Part shown: positions 15,018 to 26,326 of the stretch, in pieces
Layout of the letters: each line of letters starts with the position of its first letter
Position numbering within the stretch: the first letter of the stretch is position 1
Origin: Armatimonadota bacterium
GTDB lineage: Bacteria > Sysuimicrobiota > Sysuimicrobiia > Sysuimicrobiales > Sysuimicrobiaceae
Length of the DNA stretch: 64,000 nt
Assembly: GCA_031432545.1 (NCBI GenBank)
Contig: JAVKGX010000009.1
Coordinates: forward strand, 1-64,000
Reading direction: 5' to 3'
Made by a program: the position numbers and the translations under genes
The notes under the pieces: model-generated
The model's database searches: none
Told to the model about the DNA's origin: nothing
Seen by the model: only the letters and a program-made list of their open reading frames with translations

Positions 15018-16549
15018 TGCAAGAGGCATCCATCCTGTTCCCCACACCGCGACCTGCCCCGCTTTGCGAGCGCCCCCCCGCGTGCCTGCGCGATCTGGGG
15101 TTGGACCGCGTCGTGGAATCCGTCGCGGCGGGCCGGGAGGAGTACGGTGTCGAGGCTGTCTTCTACACACCTCTGGCGGAACCCGACGCCGTCGCCTTCC
15201 GCCAGGAGGTCTTCCGCGACTTACAGCACCGCGGAGTGTCGGAGACGGTGCGTGCCTTTGCCTCTGCCATGCGCAGCGTGCGGGCCAACCTCGCTCGTGC
15301 GGATCAGGCGCACTACGCCATCGAGACAGACCGCTGGTTCCTCGACGCAGCACACCGCTACGCCCATGCGGTCGCCGGACTCCTAGACGGCCTGGCTGCC
15401 CTTCGCCTGCAGAGCCGCGGCCTCGCACGCTTCCGCGACCGTCTGGCCGCCTACGCCGCCTCTTTCGGCTTCCGAGACCTCGCGCAGACCTCGGCGCGCC
15501 TGCACGCGGAGCTGTCGGCTTTGCGCTTTGCGGTGCTCGTCCGGGGACTGCGGGTCAGCGTCCGGCCTTACCGGGGAGAGCCGGACTACACGGAGGTGGT
15601 GCGGTCGACGTTCGAGCGGTTCCGCCAAGTCGACAGCGGCTCTTACGCCTTCGAGTTCCGGGAGTCCCCGCAACTCGAAGGCGTCGAGGCGAGAATCCTC
15701 GAAGGCGTTTCGCGTCTGTCCCCGGATCTGTTCGCCCGGGTGGCGGAGTTCCGGCGGGCCTGCGAACCGTTCCCCCCACCTTTGGTGGCGACCTTCGACC
15801 GCGAGGCGCACTTCTACCTCGGCTACCTGGATTACCTGGCTCCGCTCGCGACCGCGGGCCTGCCCTTCTGCTTCCCGGCGCTGCCATCGGACGACGGCGC
15901 GGATGCCTTCGTGGAGGGTTGCTTCGACCTGGAGCTGGCTGCGCAGCTGGCAGCAAACGGTCGCCAGCCGGTTCTCAACGACTTCTCCTTCCGCCCGCCG
16001 GAGCGGGCACTGGTGGTGACCGGTCCGAACCAGGGAGGCAAGACGACGTTCGCGCGCGCAGTGGGTCAGGCTTTCTACCTCGCCTCCCTGGGCTGCCCCA
16101 TACCCGGCCGCCACGCCCAGCTTCCGGTGCCGGACCGGGTCTTCACCCACTTCCCCCGGGGCGAGTCGGTCTACGACCTGCGAGGCGAACTCGAAGACGA
16201 CCTGGTCCGCATCCGCGAGGTCCTGCTGGCGGCGACCTCGAGGAGTGTGGTGATCGTGAACGAGATCCTCTCTTCCACCGCGCTCCAGGACGCGCAGACC
16301 TTGGGCCGACGCCTGCTCGGGCAGCTGTTGGACCTCGACTGCCTGTGCGTGTGGGTGACCTTCCTGGACGAGTTGGCTTCTCTGAACGCGAAGACGGTGA
16401 GCATGGTGGCCACGGTGCCGCCCGATCATCCGGAAAGGCGGACGTTCCGCGTGGTCCGGCGACCAGCGGATGGCCGGGCGTACGCCGAAGCCCTGGCCCG
16501 CAGGTACCGGCTGACATACCGGGACGTGCGCGAGCGGTTCGCCCCATGA
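15017..16549 (+). CDS. MutS-like ATPase, copy 1 (fluoride operon)
   Basis: 510 residues. The C-terminal part is a MutS-family ABC-type ATPase: Walker A GPNQGGKTT (336-344), and a Walker B strand VIVNE (412-416) with Asn in place of the usual Asp, followed by SST. The long helical N-terminal part (about 30-320) corresponds to the MutS core/lever region. The mismatch-recognition domain I with its Phe-x-Glu motif and the connector domain are not seen, so this is not a mismatch-repair MutS. MutS-like genes of unknown role were noted with the crcB motif. The gene overlaps both neighbours and is co-translated with its partner. Confidence 0.85.
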   Translation: MQEASILFPTPRPAPLCERPPACLRDLGLDRVVESVAAGREEYGVEAVFYTPLAEPDAVAFRQEVFRDLQHRGVSETVRAFASAMRSVRANLARADQAHYAIETDRWFLDAAHRYAHAVAGLLDGLAALRLQSRGLARFRDRLAAYAASFGFRDLAQTSARLHAELSALRFAVLVRGLRVSVRPYRGEPDYTEVVRSTFERFRQVDSGSYAFEFRESPQLEGVEARILEGVSRLSPDLFARVAEFRRACEPFPPPLVATFDREAHFYLGYLDYLAPLATAGLPFCFPALPSDDGADAFVEGCFDLELAAQLAANGRQPVLNDFSFRPPERALVVTGPNQGGKTTFARAVGQAFYLASLGCPIPGRHAQLPVPDRVFTHFPRGESVYDLRGELEDDLVRIREVLLAATSRSVVIVNEILSSTALQDAQTLGRRLLGQLLDLDCLCVWVTFLDELASLNAKTVSMVATVPPDHPERRTFRVVRRPADGRAYAEALARRYRLTYRDVRERFAP

Positions 16550-18177
16550 CGCCCCGCCTACTGCACCTCGATCGGGACTTCGACTGGCGTTGGGCCCTGC
16601 GGGCAGCCGCCGCCCGCACCGGTCCGCGCGACGCGCGCCGCTACCCACCTCCAGCGGACTTCGATCCCAACGCCGCACTCCCCCCGACGGCAGCCGACCT
16701 GGTGCGCGACCTTGGGCTCAGGCGGATCCTGGAGGCCATGGCCGCAGACGACCCCTTGGTGTTCGAGGTCGGCCGGAGGGTGCTGTTGGAGGGTACGGGC
16801 GGGGATCTCCGAACCGTGTTGTACCGCCAGGCCGTCCTTGAGGACTGTCTGGGCAACCCGGACGCCGTGCGCGAACTGTACGAGATCAGCGTGCAAGCTG
16901 CCGAGCAGGTGAAAGGCCACTACCTAGGGGTGCTCTCACGCTACCCCGACTGGGTCCTGCGGGAGTCGGTCGCCGCGCTGGAGGCGCTGCTGGGTTCACT
17001 CCGACGCCTGAGGGCGGCCGCGGACAGGCACGCCACCAGGTTCCGGAGCGAGGGCTGGGGGCATTTCTTCGCGGCTGTACGCCGCGACCTCGACGACTCC
17101 TACCTGGACGACGTGCGAGGTCACCTGCAGGCCCTCAAACTGCCCGAGGGCATCCTGTGGAGCGCGCACTCCGGGCCCTCCGGCAAGCCCACCGACTTCC
17201 TGCTGCACCCTCCCCCCAAGGGTCCGAACAACTGGCTCCAAGGCTGGCTGGAGCGGTGGAGGGCGTGGTTCCACCGCCGGGGGGAGGACTATACCTTCGA
17301 GCTTTCTCCCCGGGACGAAGCCGGAGCGAGGGCCCTTGAGGGGTTGCGCGCTCGTGCCCTCGCACCCGCGGCCACCGCCGTTGGGCAGGCCGCCGATCAC
17401 GTCCGGGACTTCTTCTCATCCCTGCGCGTAGAACTCGCCTTCTACGTGGGCTGCCTGAACCTGCACGATCGCCTCCGCGGACGCGGCTACCCCACCTGCC
17501 TGCCGACCGTCCACCCCGCGGGAGAGCCCCGCCTGCGCGCCGTCGCCCTGTACGACCCCGCCCTCGTGCTCTCTGCACAGGGGGCGGTGGTCCCCAGCGA
17601 TTTGGACGCAGACGGCAAACGGTTGGTGTTCGTGACCGGGCCCAACTCGGGGGGCAAGACGACCTTCCTGCGCAGTGTGGGCACCGCCTGGCTGATGGCC
17701 CACGCCGGGATGTTCGTGCCCGCCCACTCCTGCTCCGTCAGCCTGTGCGAGGGGCTGTTCACCCACTTCAAGCGTGAGGAGGACGCGCGCATGGAGACCG
17801 GCAAGTTCGCCGAAGAGCTACAGCGCATGCGCTCCCTCGTGGACCTCGCCACGCCGCGCTCGGTCTTCCTGTGCAACGAGTCCTTCTCCTCGACGAACGA
17901 GCGCGAGGGTTCGGAGATCGCCTCTCAGGTCCTAGCCGCCCTCCTGGAAGCCGGGGTGCGCGTGTTCTTCGTCACCCACTTCTTCGAGCTCGCGCACCGC
18001 TTCCGTGACCGGCAGGACGGCGATGTGCTGTACCTGCGGGCAGAGCGCGACGCCCTGGGCCGACGGACGTACCGGGTGGTGCAGGCCGAGCCGCTGCCCA
18101 CCAGCCACGCCCAGGACGTGTACGAGGGAGTCTTCGAGCCATCCACGGTGACGGCAGCGGGCGGACGGTCCGGCTGA
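16546..18177 (+). CDS. MutS-like ATPase, copy 2 (fluoride operon)
   Basis: 543 residues, starting at an ATG that overlaps the TGA of copy 1 (ATGA). Walker A GPNSGGKTT (365-373), Walker B VFLCNE with Asn for Asp as in copy 1, then SFSSTNEREGSE, which matches the MutS signature region (ST...EG), and FFVTHFFEL as the switch His. Like copy 1 it lacks the mismatch-binding domain and has no C-terminal Smr nuclease as MutS2 would. The two probably form a heterodimer, since MutS ATP sites form across a dimer. Last gene of the operon; the 13-bp repeat array follows. Confidence 0.85.
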   Translation: MTPRLLHLDRDFDWRWALRAAAARTGPRDARRYPPPADFDPNAALPPTAADLVRDLGLRRILEAMAADDPLVFEVGRRVLLEGTGGDLRTVLYRQAVLEDCLGNPDAVRELYEISVQAAEQVKGHYLGVLSRYPDWVLRESVAALEALLGSLRRLRAAADRHATRFRSEGWGHFFAAVRRDLDDSYLDDVRGHLQALKLPEGILWSAHSGPSGKPTDFLLHPPPKGPNNWLQGWLERWRAWFHRRGEDYTFELSPRDEAGARALEGLRARALAPAATAVGQAADHVRDFFSSLRVELAFYVGCLNLHDRLRGRGYPTCLPTVHPAGEPRLRAVALYDPALVLSAQGAVVPSDLDADGKRLVFVTGPNSGGKTTFLRSVGTAWLMAHAGMFVPAHSCSVSLCEGLFTHFKREEDARMETGKFAEELQRMRSLVDLATPRSVFLCNESFSSTNEREGSEIASQVLAALLEAGVRVFFVTHFFELAHRFRDRQDGDVLYLRAERDALGRRTYRVVQAEPLPTSHAQDVYEGVFEPSTVTAAGGRSG

Positions 18178-18200
18178 GGGACTGGCGCCCCCGCTCGAAA

Positions 18201-18242
18201 GGTACCTGGTACGGGTTCCTGGTACAGGTTCCTGGTACGGGT
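18201..18242. repeat. Tandem array of 13-bp GTACC repeats, copy behind the MutS-like genes
   Basis: Three head-to-tail units (GGTACCTGGTACG, GGTTCCTGGTACA, GGTTCCTGGTACG) plus GGT. It is the same unit as at 10850-10914. It lies between the convergent MutS-like and pilin genes and touches the pilin stop codon, so it may also serve as a bidirectional terminator. Confidence 0.8.
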
Positions 18243-18625
18243 CAGAAGCCGGAAGAGACCACGCTGGCCGCGCCTGTATAGTAGAGCGTCACGATGACGG
18301 TGGCGTCCGCCACGGGACTACCAGGTTGCCCGGACGCGATCATCGTGCACTGGTCGTCTCCACACTCGGAGTATCCAAACGACCAGTTGTCGGTTGGCTC
18401 GACGCTGACCGCCACTCCGCTGAAGGTAAGTTTCTCGACGTAGTGCTGCCAGGCAGCCTGCCGCATCTCCTGGAGCGTCTGCTGGGCCTCGGCCAGATAG
18501 GCCTTCTTGCGGGTGCTAAGGTATCCGGGTAGGGCCAGGGCGAGCAGGATCGCCAGGATAACAATCACCATGATCAGTTCGATCAGAGTGAATCCGCGTT
18601 CGCCGGGTCTCCCCCTCACTCCCAC
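18242..18625 (-). CDS. Type IV (pseudo)pilin, paralogue of the 2.6-kb pilin
   Basis: About 127 residues from a GTG at 18625. The frame continues to an ATG at 18730, preceded by a G-rich sequence, but that would give a 46-residue leader, too long for a prepilin. The processing site is GERG^FTLIE and the hydrophobic helix is almost identical to that of the 2.6-kb pilin. The C-terminal domain contains two close cysteines (ECGDDQC), absent from the other pilin, which could form a small disulfide loop. It ends in the same SSGF. It is transcribed towards the repeat array; the pilC gene follows upstream after a gap of more than 100 bp. Confidence 0.88.
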   Translation of the reverse strand: MGVRGRPGERGFTLIELIMVIVILAILLALALPGYLSTRKKAYLAEAQQTLQEMRQAAWQHYVEKLTFSGVAVSVEPTDNWSFGYSECGDDQCTMIASGQPGSPVADATVIVTLYYTGAASVVSSGF

Positions 18626-18856
18626 CTTCTCTTCCGACCGGGGAAAAGCGCAAGGAGACCGCACATCGTGCCGCGCCGCCGGGCCGAACGGCGTGCCACC
18701 AGACGACTCGTACCCACAGTTTGTCTCCATGCGTCCCCCCGCTTGAGTGGCTCTCTGAGGGACAATTTACCCACCGTTGCGGCGGACTAGACCCCGGGGC
18801 GAGGGCGTCAAGACCCCCTGCCCGTCCCGGTGGGGCAGGACGGTAAACGGGTGGCC

Positions 18857-20080
18857 CTACCCGGCCTCCGCGGCCAGTTGGAAGATGGGCAGGTACAGCG
18901 AGATGACCATCGCGCCTACGACTACACCCATGAACACAATCATGGCCGGCTCAAGGGTACTGGCCAGCGCCGCCACAGCGGTCTCGACCTCGGTGTCATA
19001 GAAGTCGGCGACCTTGATCAGCATCTCGTCCAGGTTCCCCGCTTCCTCCCCGACCTTGACCATCTGGACGACCATCGGCGGAAAGACCTCGATCGCGGCC
19101 AGCGGGACGGCGATGCTCTCGCCCTCGCGGATGCTGGATCGCACCCGCACGATGCCCTCCTCGACGACGGCGTTGTCGGTGGCCTTGCCGGTGACCTCGA
19201 ACGCCTGCAGCAGCGGAACCCCCGAGCTGAGCAGCGTGCCGAGCGTGCGGGCAAAGCGCGCGATGATCGTCTTCTGGATGACCGGTCCGAAGATCGGGAT
19301 CTGTAGCTTGACGCGGTCGAACCACTCCTTGCCGCGCTTGGTCTTGAGCCACCTCAGGAAGCCGTACACCGCACCGGCGACGATCGGCATCCACACGTAC
19401 CAGTAGGTCCGCAGCACGTAGCTGATCGCCATCAAAATCCGCGTGGGCAGGGGCAGCTGGCGGATGTTCAGTTCCGCGAAGAACACCACGAACTGCGGGA
19501 TGATGACCATCGTCATGAACAGCAGAGCCGCCGTCGCCACGACTGCGAGGATGACCGGATAGACCATTGCGGACTTGACCTTCTGGCGCAGCGCGTACTC
19601 CTTCTCCAGGAAAGTCGACAGCCGCTGGAGGACTTCGTCCAGAACACCGCCTGTCTCGCCCGCGCGGACCATGTTCACGTACAGGGACGAGAAGGCCTGG
19701 GGGTGCTTGGCGAGGGAGTCGGCCAGCGTGTGTCCCTCCTCGACGTCGGCCCGCACCCTGCCAAGGATCTCACGCAGCTTCTGGTTGGACACCTGCTGCT
19801 CGAGGATCGAGAGGCTGCGGACCAGCGACAGCCCGGAGTTGACCATCGTGGCGAACTGCCGGCTCATCAGCGCCAGGTCGCGCAGACTGATGCCGCGGAA
19901 CGTCTCGAGGAAGCTGCGCGATTCGCCCGGGCCCGCTCGGGCCCGCTCGATCCCGGTGATGTACAGCCCCATCTCCCGGAGCCGGTTGGCGACCTGCGTG
20001 TCGTTTTCGGCTTCGAGGACGCCGCTGATCACCCGGCCCATGTGGTCGCGTGCGGTGTACTGGAATACGGCCACGGTCAA
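18857..20080 (-). CDS. pilC: Type IV pilus inner-membrane platform protein PilC
   Basis: 407 residues, the usual length. Two GspF-type four-helix domains (about 70-195 and 270-400), each followed by hydrophobic segments, and an N-terminal FQYTARDHMGRVISG segment typical of PilC/PilG. PilC is the rotating membrane platform between the PilB/PilT motors and the growing pilus. It is 179 bp from pilT on the same strand; I see no gene in that gap. Confidence 0.95.
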   Translation of the reverse strand: MTVAVFQYTARDHMGRVISGVLEAENDTQVANRLREMGLYITGIERARAGPGESRSFLETFRGISLRDLALMSRQFATMVNSGLSLVRSLSILEQQVSNQKLREILGRVRADVEEGHTLADSLAKHPQAFSSLYVNMVRAGETGGVLDEVLQRLSTFLEKEYALRQKVKSAMVYPVILAVVATAALLFMTMVIIPQFVVFFAELNIRQLPLPTRILMAISYVLRTYWYVWMPIVAGAVYGFLRWLKTKRGKEWFDRVKLQIPIFGPVIQKTIIARFARTLGTLLSSGVPLLQAFEVTGKATDNAVVEEGIVRVRSSIREGESIAVPLAAIEVFPPMVVQMVKVGEEAGNLDEMLIKVADFYDTEVETAVAALASTLEPAMIVFMGVVVGAMVISLYLPIFQLAAEAG

Positions 20081-20259
20081 ATCCTCCTTCTGGCTATCGC
20101 CGGTCCGCTGTCGTCCGGGCCCCGAACTCCGGAGCCCACCCGCCGGTCGTCGTCACCCCAAAGACGGAACGACGGGGCACAGCCGATTCGTCCACCTGTG
20201 CCTGCGCCATCCGTCCCCCCGTCCCCCGACGGCCACGCCCGACCTCCACCGCCACCGCC

Positions 20260-21417
20260 TCAATGGAACCCCGCGATCATCTTGCGCAGCTCGTCGGGGT
20301 GGATGGCCTTGCCGATCGCGTCCTCGAACGAGATGAGGTCCCGCTCGTACAGGTCGCGCAGCGACTGGTCCATCGTCTGCATGCCGTGCTGGACGCCGGT
20401 CTGGATCGCCGACTCGATCTGGTGGGTCTTGGCCTCGCGGATCAGGTTGCGGATCGCCGGCGTGGCCATCATCACCTCCACCGCCGGCACGCGTCCGATT
20501 TCTTCCAGCGATGGCCAGGTGCGCCGCACCGTGCCCACTGCCGCGGCCCGGCGCACCTCGGCCAGCCGCTCCTGCGTGCCGAAGCGCCGCAAGAACAGCT
20601 GGTTGGGCAGCAGCAACTGAGAGATCACCGCCTCGATGACCGAGGCCAGCTGTACTCTGACCTGCTGCTGCTGGTGGGGCGGGAAGACGTCGATGATGCG
20701 GTCGATGGACTGAGCAGCGTTTGCGGTGTGCAGCGTCGCGAAGACCAAATGCCCGGTCTCCGCGATCGTCAGTGCGGCGGCGATCGTCTCCAGGTCGCGC
20801 ATCTCACCGATTAGCACGACGTTGGGATCTTCGCGCAGCACGGCCCTTAGCGCGTTGGGAAACGATTGCGTGTCGAATCCCAGTTCGCGCTGGTTGACGA
20901 TGCTGCGCTTGTGCTCGTGCAGATACTCGATCGGGTCCTCGACGGTCACGATGTGGGCAGAGCGCTCCTCGTTGATCTGGTTGATCATCGCCGCCAGCGT
21001 CGTCGACTTGCCGTGCCCCGTCGGCCCGGTGACCAACACCAATCCCCGCGGCCGGCGCGTCAGGTCGATCAGGCTGCTGGGCAGGTTGAGGTCCTCGATC
21101 GTCGGGATCTCGTGCGGGATCACCCGCAGCGCGGCCCCGACCGCGCCCCTCTGCTTGTAGACGTTGACGCGGAAGCGCCCCAAACCCGCCACGGAGTACG
21201 ACAGGTCCAGCTCCCACGTCTTCTCGAACTTCTGCTTCTGGAACGCGTTCATCATGCTGTAGGCGAGCTGGTAGGTGTCCTCCGGCGTCAGCACCGGGTA
21301 GCGCTCCATCGGCGTGAGCTTACCCCACACGCGCATCGTGGGATGTATGCCTACGGTCAGGTGCAGGTCCGAGGCCTGGTTGTCCACAACGATCTGCAGC
21401 AGTTCGTCGATTTCCAT
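20260..21417 (-). CDS. pilT: Pilus retraction ATPase PilT with a central insertion
   Basis: 385 residues against about 350 for the family. It has the PAS-like N-terminal domain (SDLHLTVG), Walker A GPTGHGKST (131-139, His where Ser is usual), the Asp box TVEDPIEY, Walker B VVLIGEMRD, and the His box ATLHT (228-232). The AIRNLIRE motif (321-328) is the PilT retraction signature. Between SQLLLP and VPAVEVM about 35 charged residues (273-307) are inserted; other PilTs have only a short turn here. Function: ATP-driven pilus depolymerisation. Confidence 0.95.
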   Translation of the reverse strand: MEIDELLQIVVDNQASDLHLTVGIHPTMRVWGKLTPMERYPVLTPEDTYQLAYSMMNAFQKQKFEKTWELDLSYSVAGLGRFRVNVYKQRGAVGAALRVIPHEIPTIEDLNLPSSLIDLTRRPRGLVLVTGPTGHGKSTTLAAMINQINEERSAHIVTVEDPIEYLHEHKRSIVNQRELGFDTQSFPNALRAVLREDPNVVLIGEMRDLETIAAALTIAETGHLVFATLHTANAAQSIDRIIDVFPPHQQQQVRVQLASVIEAVISQLLLPNQLFLRRFGTQERLAEVRRAAAVGTVRRTWPSLEEIGRVPAVEVMMATPAIRNLIREAKTHQIESAIQTGVQHGMQTMDQSLRDLYERDLISFEDAIGKAIHPDELRKMIAGFH

Positions 21418-21573
21418 CGCACCCTCCGGCTTGATCAGGGACCTGGGGTCGAAGGCCGGAGATCAGCCAGGACACCGGCCCGCCCTGTGCGGTTCACCTG
21501 GATTGTTCCGCGATCTTCGACTCCGCTCACCCGTGTCCTCTCTTGCCCAGTGCCGATGCGTCCAGACCCTTCG

Positions 21574-23130
21574 TCAGGCGCGGGCGAAGTCGGGGTGGAG
21601 CATGCCGAGCTCCTTGAGGTGGTTGTAGATGCCCACCACCTTCGAAAAGCCCCGGAACTCGCCCCGGTACTCCTTCTCGTGCTTGAAGTCGAGCTCGACG
21701 TACTTGTTCAGCGTGATGAAGAACGCGTACTGGATGATGTCCGACTCGGCCTCGGGGGCGTCCCGGTTCTTGTCGATGAACAGGTTGATGATGTCGATCC
21801 TCGGCAGCTCGTCGGGATCCACGCCTTCCTGGCGGGCCTTGGACGCCAGGTAGTCTCGCAGGTCGCGCGTCGCCTTCCAGTCTTTCACGAGGACCATGGC
21901 GACGTCGAGGTCGTACTCAAGGTCCCCCGAGCCCACGCTATGGTGCATCGTCGGCCGCTCGTACAGGCCTTCGTCCACTCCTTCCTCGTCCTCGGCTGGG
22001 CGCTCGTCCAGCCGGCAGCCCTCCTTGTCCAGCGGCGAGATGGCCAGAATCGGCGCCCGCAGTTCGAGGCTCAGTTCGGCCAGCTCCGAGGAGATCAGGT
22101 CGGTGCGGGCCTTGTCGTCTTCGATGTGCCTCTCCAGGGGGATCTTCTGAAGGTAGTCCAGGCAGATCAGGATGTTTTCGGTGCCGTGCTCTTGCATCAC
22201 GTTGTAGGCGTGTGCCTTGATCCGCTCGAGGGTGTCCTTCCGCCCGGCTTCGACCAAATAGAAGTACGGCGCGAACCGAAACACCTCTTCTTCGGCCGCG
22301 CGCAGGTTGGCGAGCATCGCTGGTGTCCGCTCCAGCGCGCCGGCGAGGATGTCGGCCGGGCTGACGAGCATCTCCTTCGCGAGCAGGCGCGCCGCCAGTA
22401 CCTTGACCGTCTGCTCCCACGAGTAGAACAGCACCGGGATCCGATGGTTGCGGGCGACGTAGGAGGCCATCTGCAGCGCCATGTTGGTCTTGCCACGCCT
22501 GGGTGCTCCGGCCAGACCGTAGTAGAAGCCCGGCCGTAGGCCTGACAGCACGGCGTTCAGACGGTCGAACGGCGAAATCGAGTACCCCAGCAGGCCGCCA
22601 GCCGTCGGGTTTTGCAGGTGCTCGACCAGGTCTCCCACCGTGTCGCCGACGGGGCTGAGCCGCTTGCGCAGGCGGCGTCGTTGGATCTCGAACAGGCTTC
22701 CGATCACCTCGCCCGTGAACTGGACGAGGTCGTGCGTGCCGGTGCGGGTCTGCTCGGCCAGGAACTGGCCGATCTGCTCATGCACCCGCTCCAGCCGCCT
22801 GCGCGTCTCGCGCGACTTGAGGGCTTCCACGTACGTCACCATCTGGGCTGCGGTGGGCGGGCGGATCATGAGGACCTGCGACACCACCCTGTCCATCTCG
22901 GGCGTCAGCAGGCCGCGTTCGTGCAACTCGTGCTTCAACGCGACGCCGTCGACGACCGCAAACCGCGTCATGGCCAGCTCCAGCAGCGTGCGGGCCAGAC
23001 GTTGCACCAGGGGGTTCTCGAACATCTCGGTGGTAAGCCCCTCGTTGAGCGCCAGCGTGACCAGGTGCCGGTCGGCGACCAGCCCGGAGAGCACCAACAG
23101 TTCGACGTCGTTCGACTCCATCTCCCCCAC
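21574..23130 (-). CDS. DnaB-like RecA-fold ATPase in the pilus cluster
   Basis: 518 residues. An N-terminal helical domain (about 1-110), a linker, then a DnaB C-terminal helicase-type domain: Walker A GAPRRGKT (208-215), SWEQ after strand 2, Walker B ICLDYLQKI (322-330). The terminal region has an unusual 35-residue acidic insertion (around 370-400) with many Glu and Asp. It is far from standard DnaB in the nucleotide site and C-terminus. Whether it is this organism's replicative helicase or an accessory one is unclear. Its place between pilT and pilB is atypical. ATG at 23130; a second Met four codons on is also possible. Confidence 0.75.
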   Translation of the reverse strand: MGEMESNDVELLVLSGLVADRHLVTLALNEGLTTEMFENPLVQRLARTLLELAMTRFAVVDGVALKHELHERGLLTPEMDRVVSQVLMIRPPTAAQMVTYVEALKSRETRRRLERVHEQIGQFLAEQTRTGTHDLVQFTGEVIGSLFEIQRRRLRKRLSPVGDTVGDLVEHLQNPTAGGLLGYSISPFDRLNAVLSGLRPGFYYGLAGAPRRGKTNMALQMASYVARNHRIPVLFYSWEQTVKVLAARLLAKEMLVSPADILAGALERTPAMLANLRAAEEEVFRFAPYFYLVEAGRKDTLERIKAHAYNVMQEHGTENILICLDYLQKIPLERHIEDDKARTDLISSELAELSLELRAPILAISPLDKEGCRLDERPAEDEEGVDEGLYERPTMHHSVGSGDLEYDLDVAMVLVKDWKATRDLRDYLASKARQEGVDPDELPRIDIINLFIDKNRDAPEAESDIIQYAFFITLNKYVELDFKHEKEYRGEFRGFSKVVGIYNHLKELGMLHPDFARA

Positions 23131-23399
23131 CGTCCGATGCGGGTACCTAGGTCAGTCCATGCAAACACAGAGCAAGTTTCGTTCCACAAACCCCACAGGT
23201 GCCGGGGTAGCCAGGAAGTGTTCTGCCTCCCCACGGGAAACCCTCCGTCAGATCGCAGGAAACCTCCTTGAAATCTGAGGGTGCGTGTGATACCGTCCGA
23301 ATGTCGCGCTGGGCTCCTGTGCCGATACTGGCACGGGAGTTGCTCTTTGTCCGGCATACCCAGGGATTCGTCGCTCCAACCGAGCAGATAAGGAGCAAG

Positions 23400-25793
<2,394 letters not shown>

Positions 25794-25873
25794 GTCGGTG
25801 GACGCCGCGGGCGCGCCGGGGCGCGCATCCCGGACCAGCAGCGTCCGGACGCGCGCCGCCGGGGAACGCAGGC

Positions 25874-26227
25874 CTACAGTGAATCGGCGATCGCCTGCTG
25901 GCGCTTCTTGACTTCGAGACGGATGCGGCCGAGGTTGGCGGCGCCGTTGCCCACAATCACCAGCATCGCCTCACGGCCTACCGGCGAGACCACGATCGGC
26001 CCGTTCTCGTATTCCAGCATCAGACCGAACAGGCCGCCGCGGTTCAGGTCGGTCGACAGCGCCTCCGATGCGCCCATGCTGCTGGCCGTGACCGCACCCA
26101 AAGCCTCCAGGTCGATGTCGTCGGAGGCTACGCCCTCGATCACGAATCCGTCCCGGCCCACCACGAGCGCCGCGGTCACACCGTCGATCTGAGTGAACTC
26201 CCCCAGGGTCTGACGAAGGTCCGCCAT
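25874..26227 (-). CDS. Roadblock/LC7-domain protein
   Basis: 117 residues from the ATG at 26227; the frame upstream looks non-coding. Single roadblock/LC7 (MglB-like) fold: an N-terminal helix, DGVTAALVVGRDGFVIEG, a long middle helix, a beta strand region with GPIVVSPVG, and a C-terminal helix. Such proteins are regulators of small Ras-like GTPases, often dimeric. No MglA-type GTPase is in the window. It lies between pilB and a sigma-factor operon. Confidence 0.85.
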   Translation of the reverse strand: MADLRQTLGEFTQIDGVTAALVVGRDGFVIEGVASDDIDLEALGAVTASSMGASEALSTDLNRGGLFGLMLEYENGPIVVSPVGREAMLVIVGNGAANLGRIRLEVKKRQQAIADSL

Positions 26228-26326
26228 GTGTGTCGCTCCTTTGCGCTGGATTCCGTTCCCGACGCCTTCCGTGTAGCAAGTTCGGTGCCCCAGCTGCAAT
26301 CCGGACCGCGCTCCCGGCGGCGACCG

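Noticed and set aside
16177-16545. Upstream extension of the second MutS-like frame
   Set aside because: This stretch overlaps the first MutS-like gene in another frame and has Arg/Pro-rich shadow composition; ATG 16546 overlaps the previous stop in the usual way.
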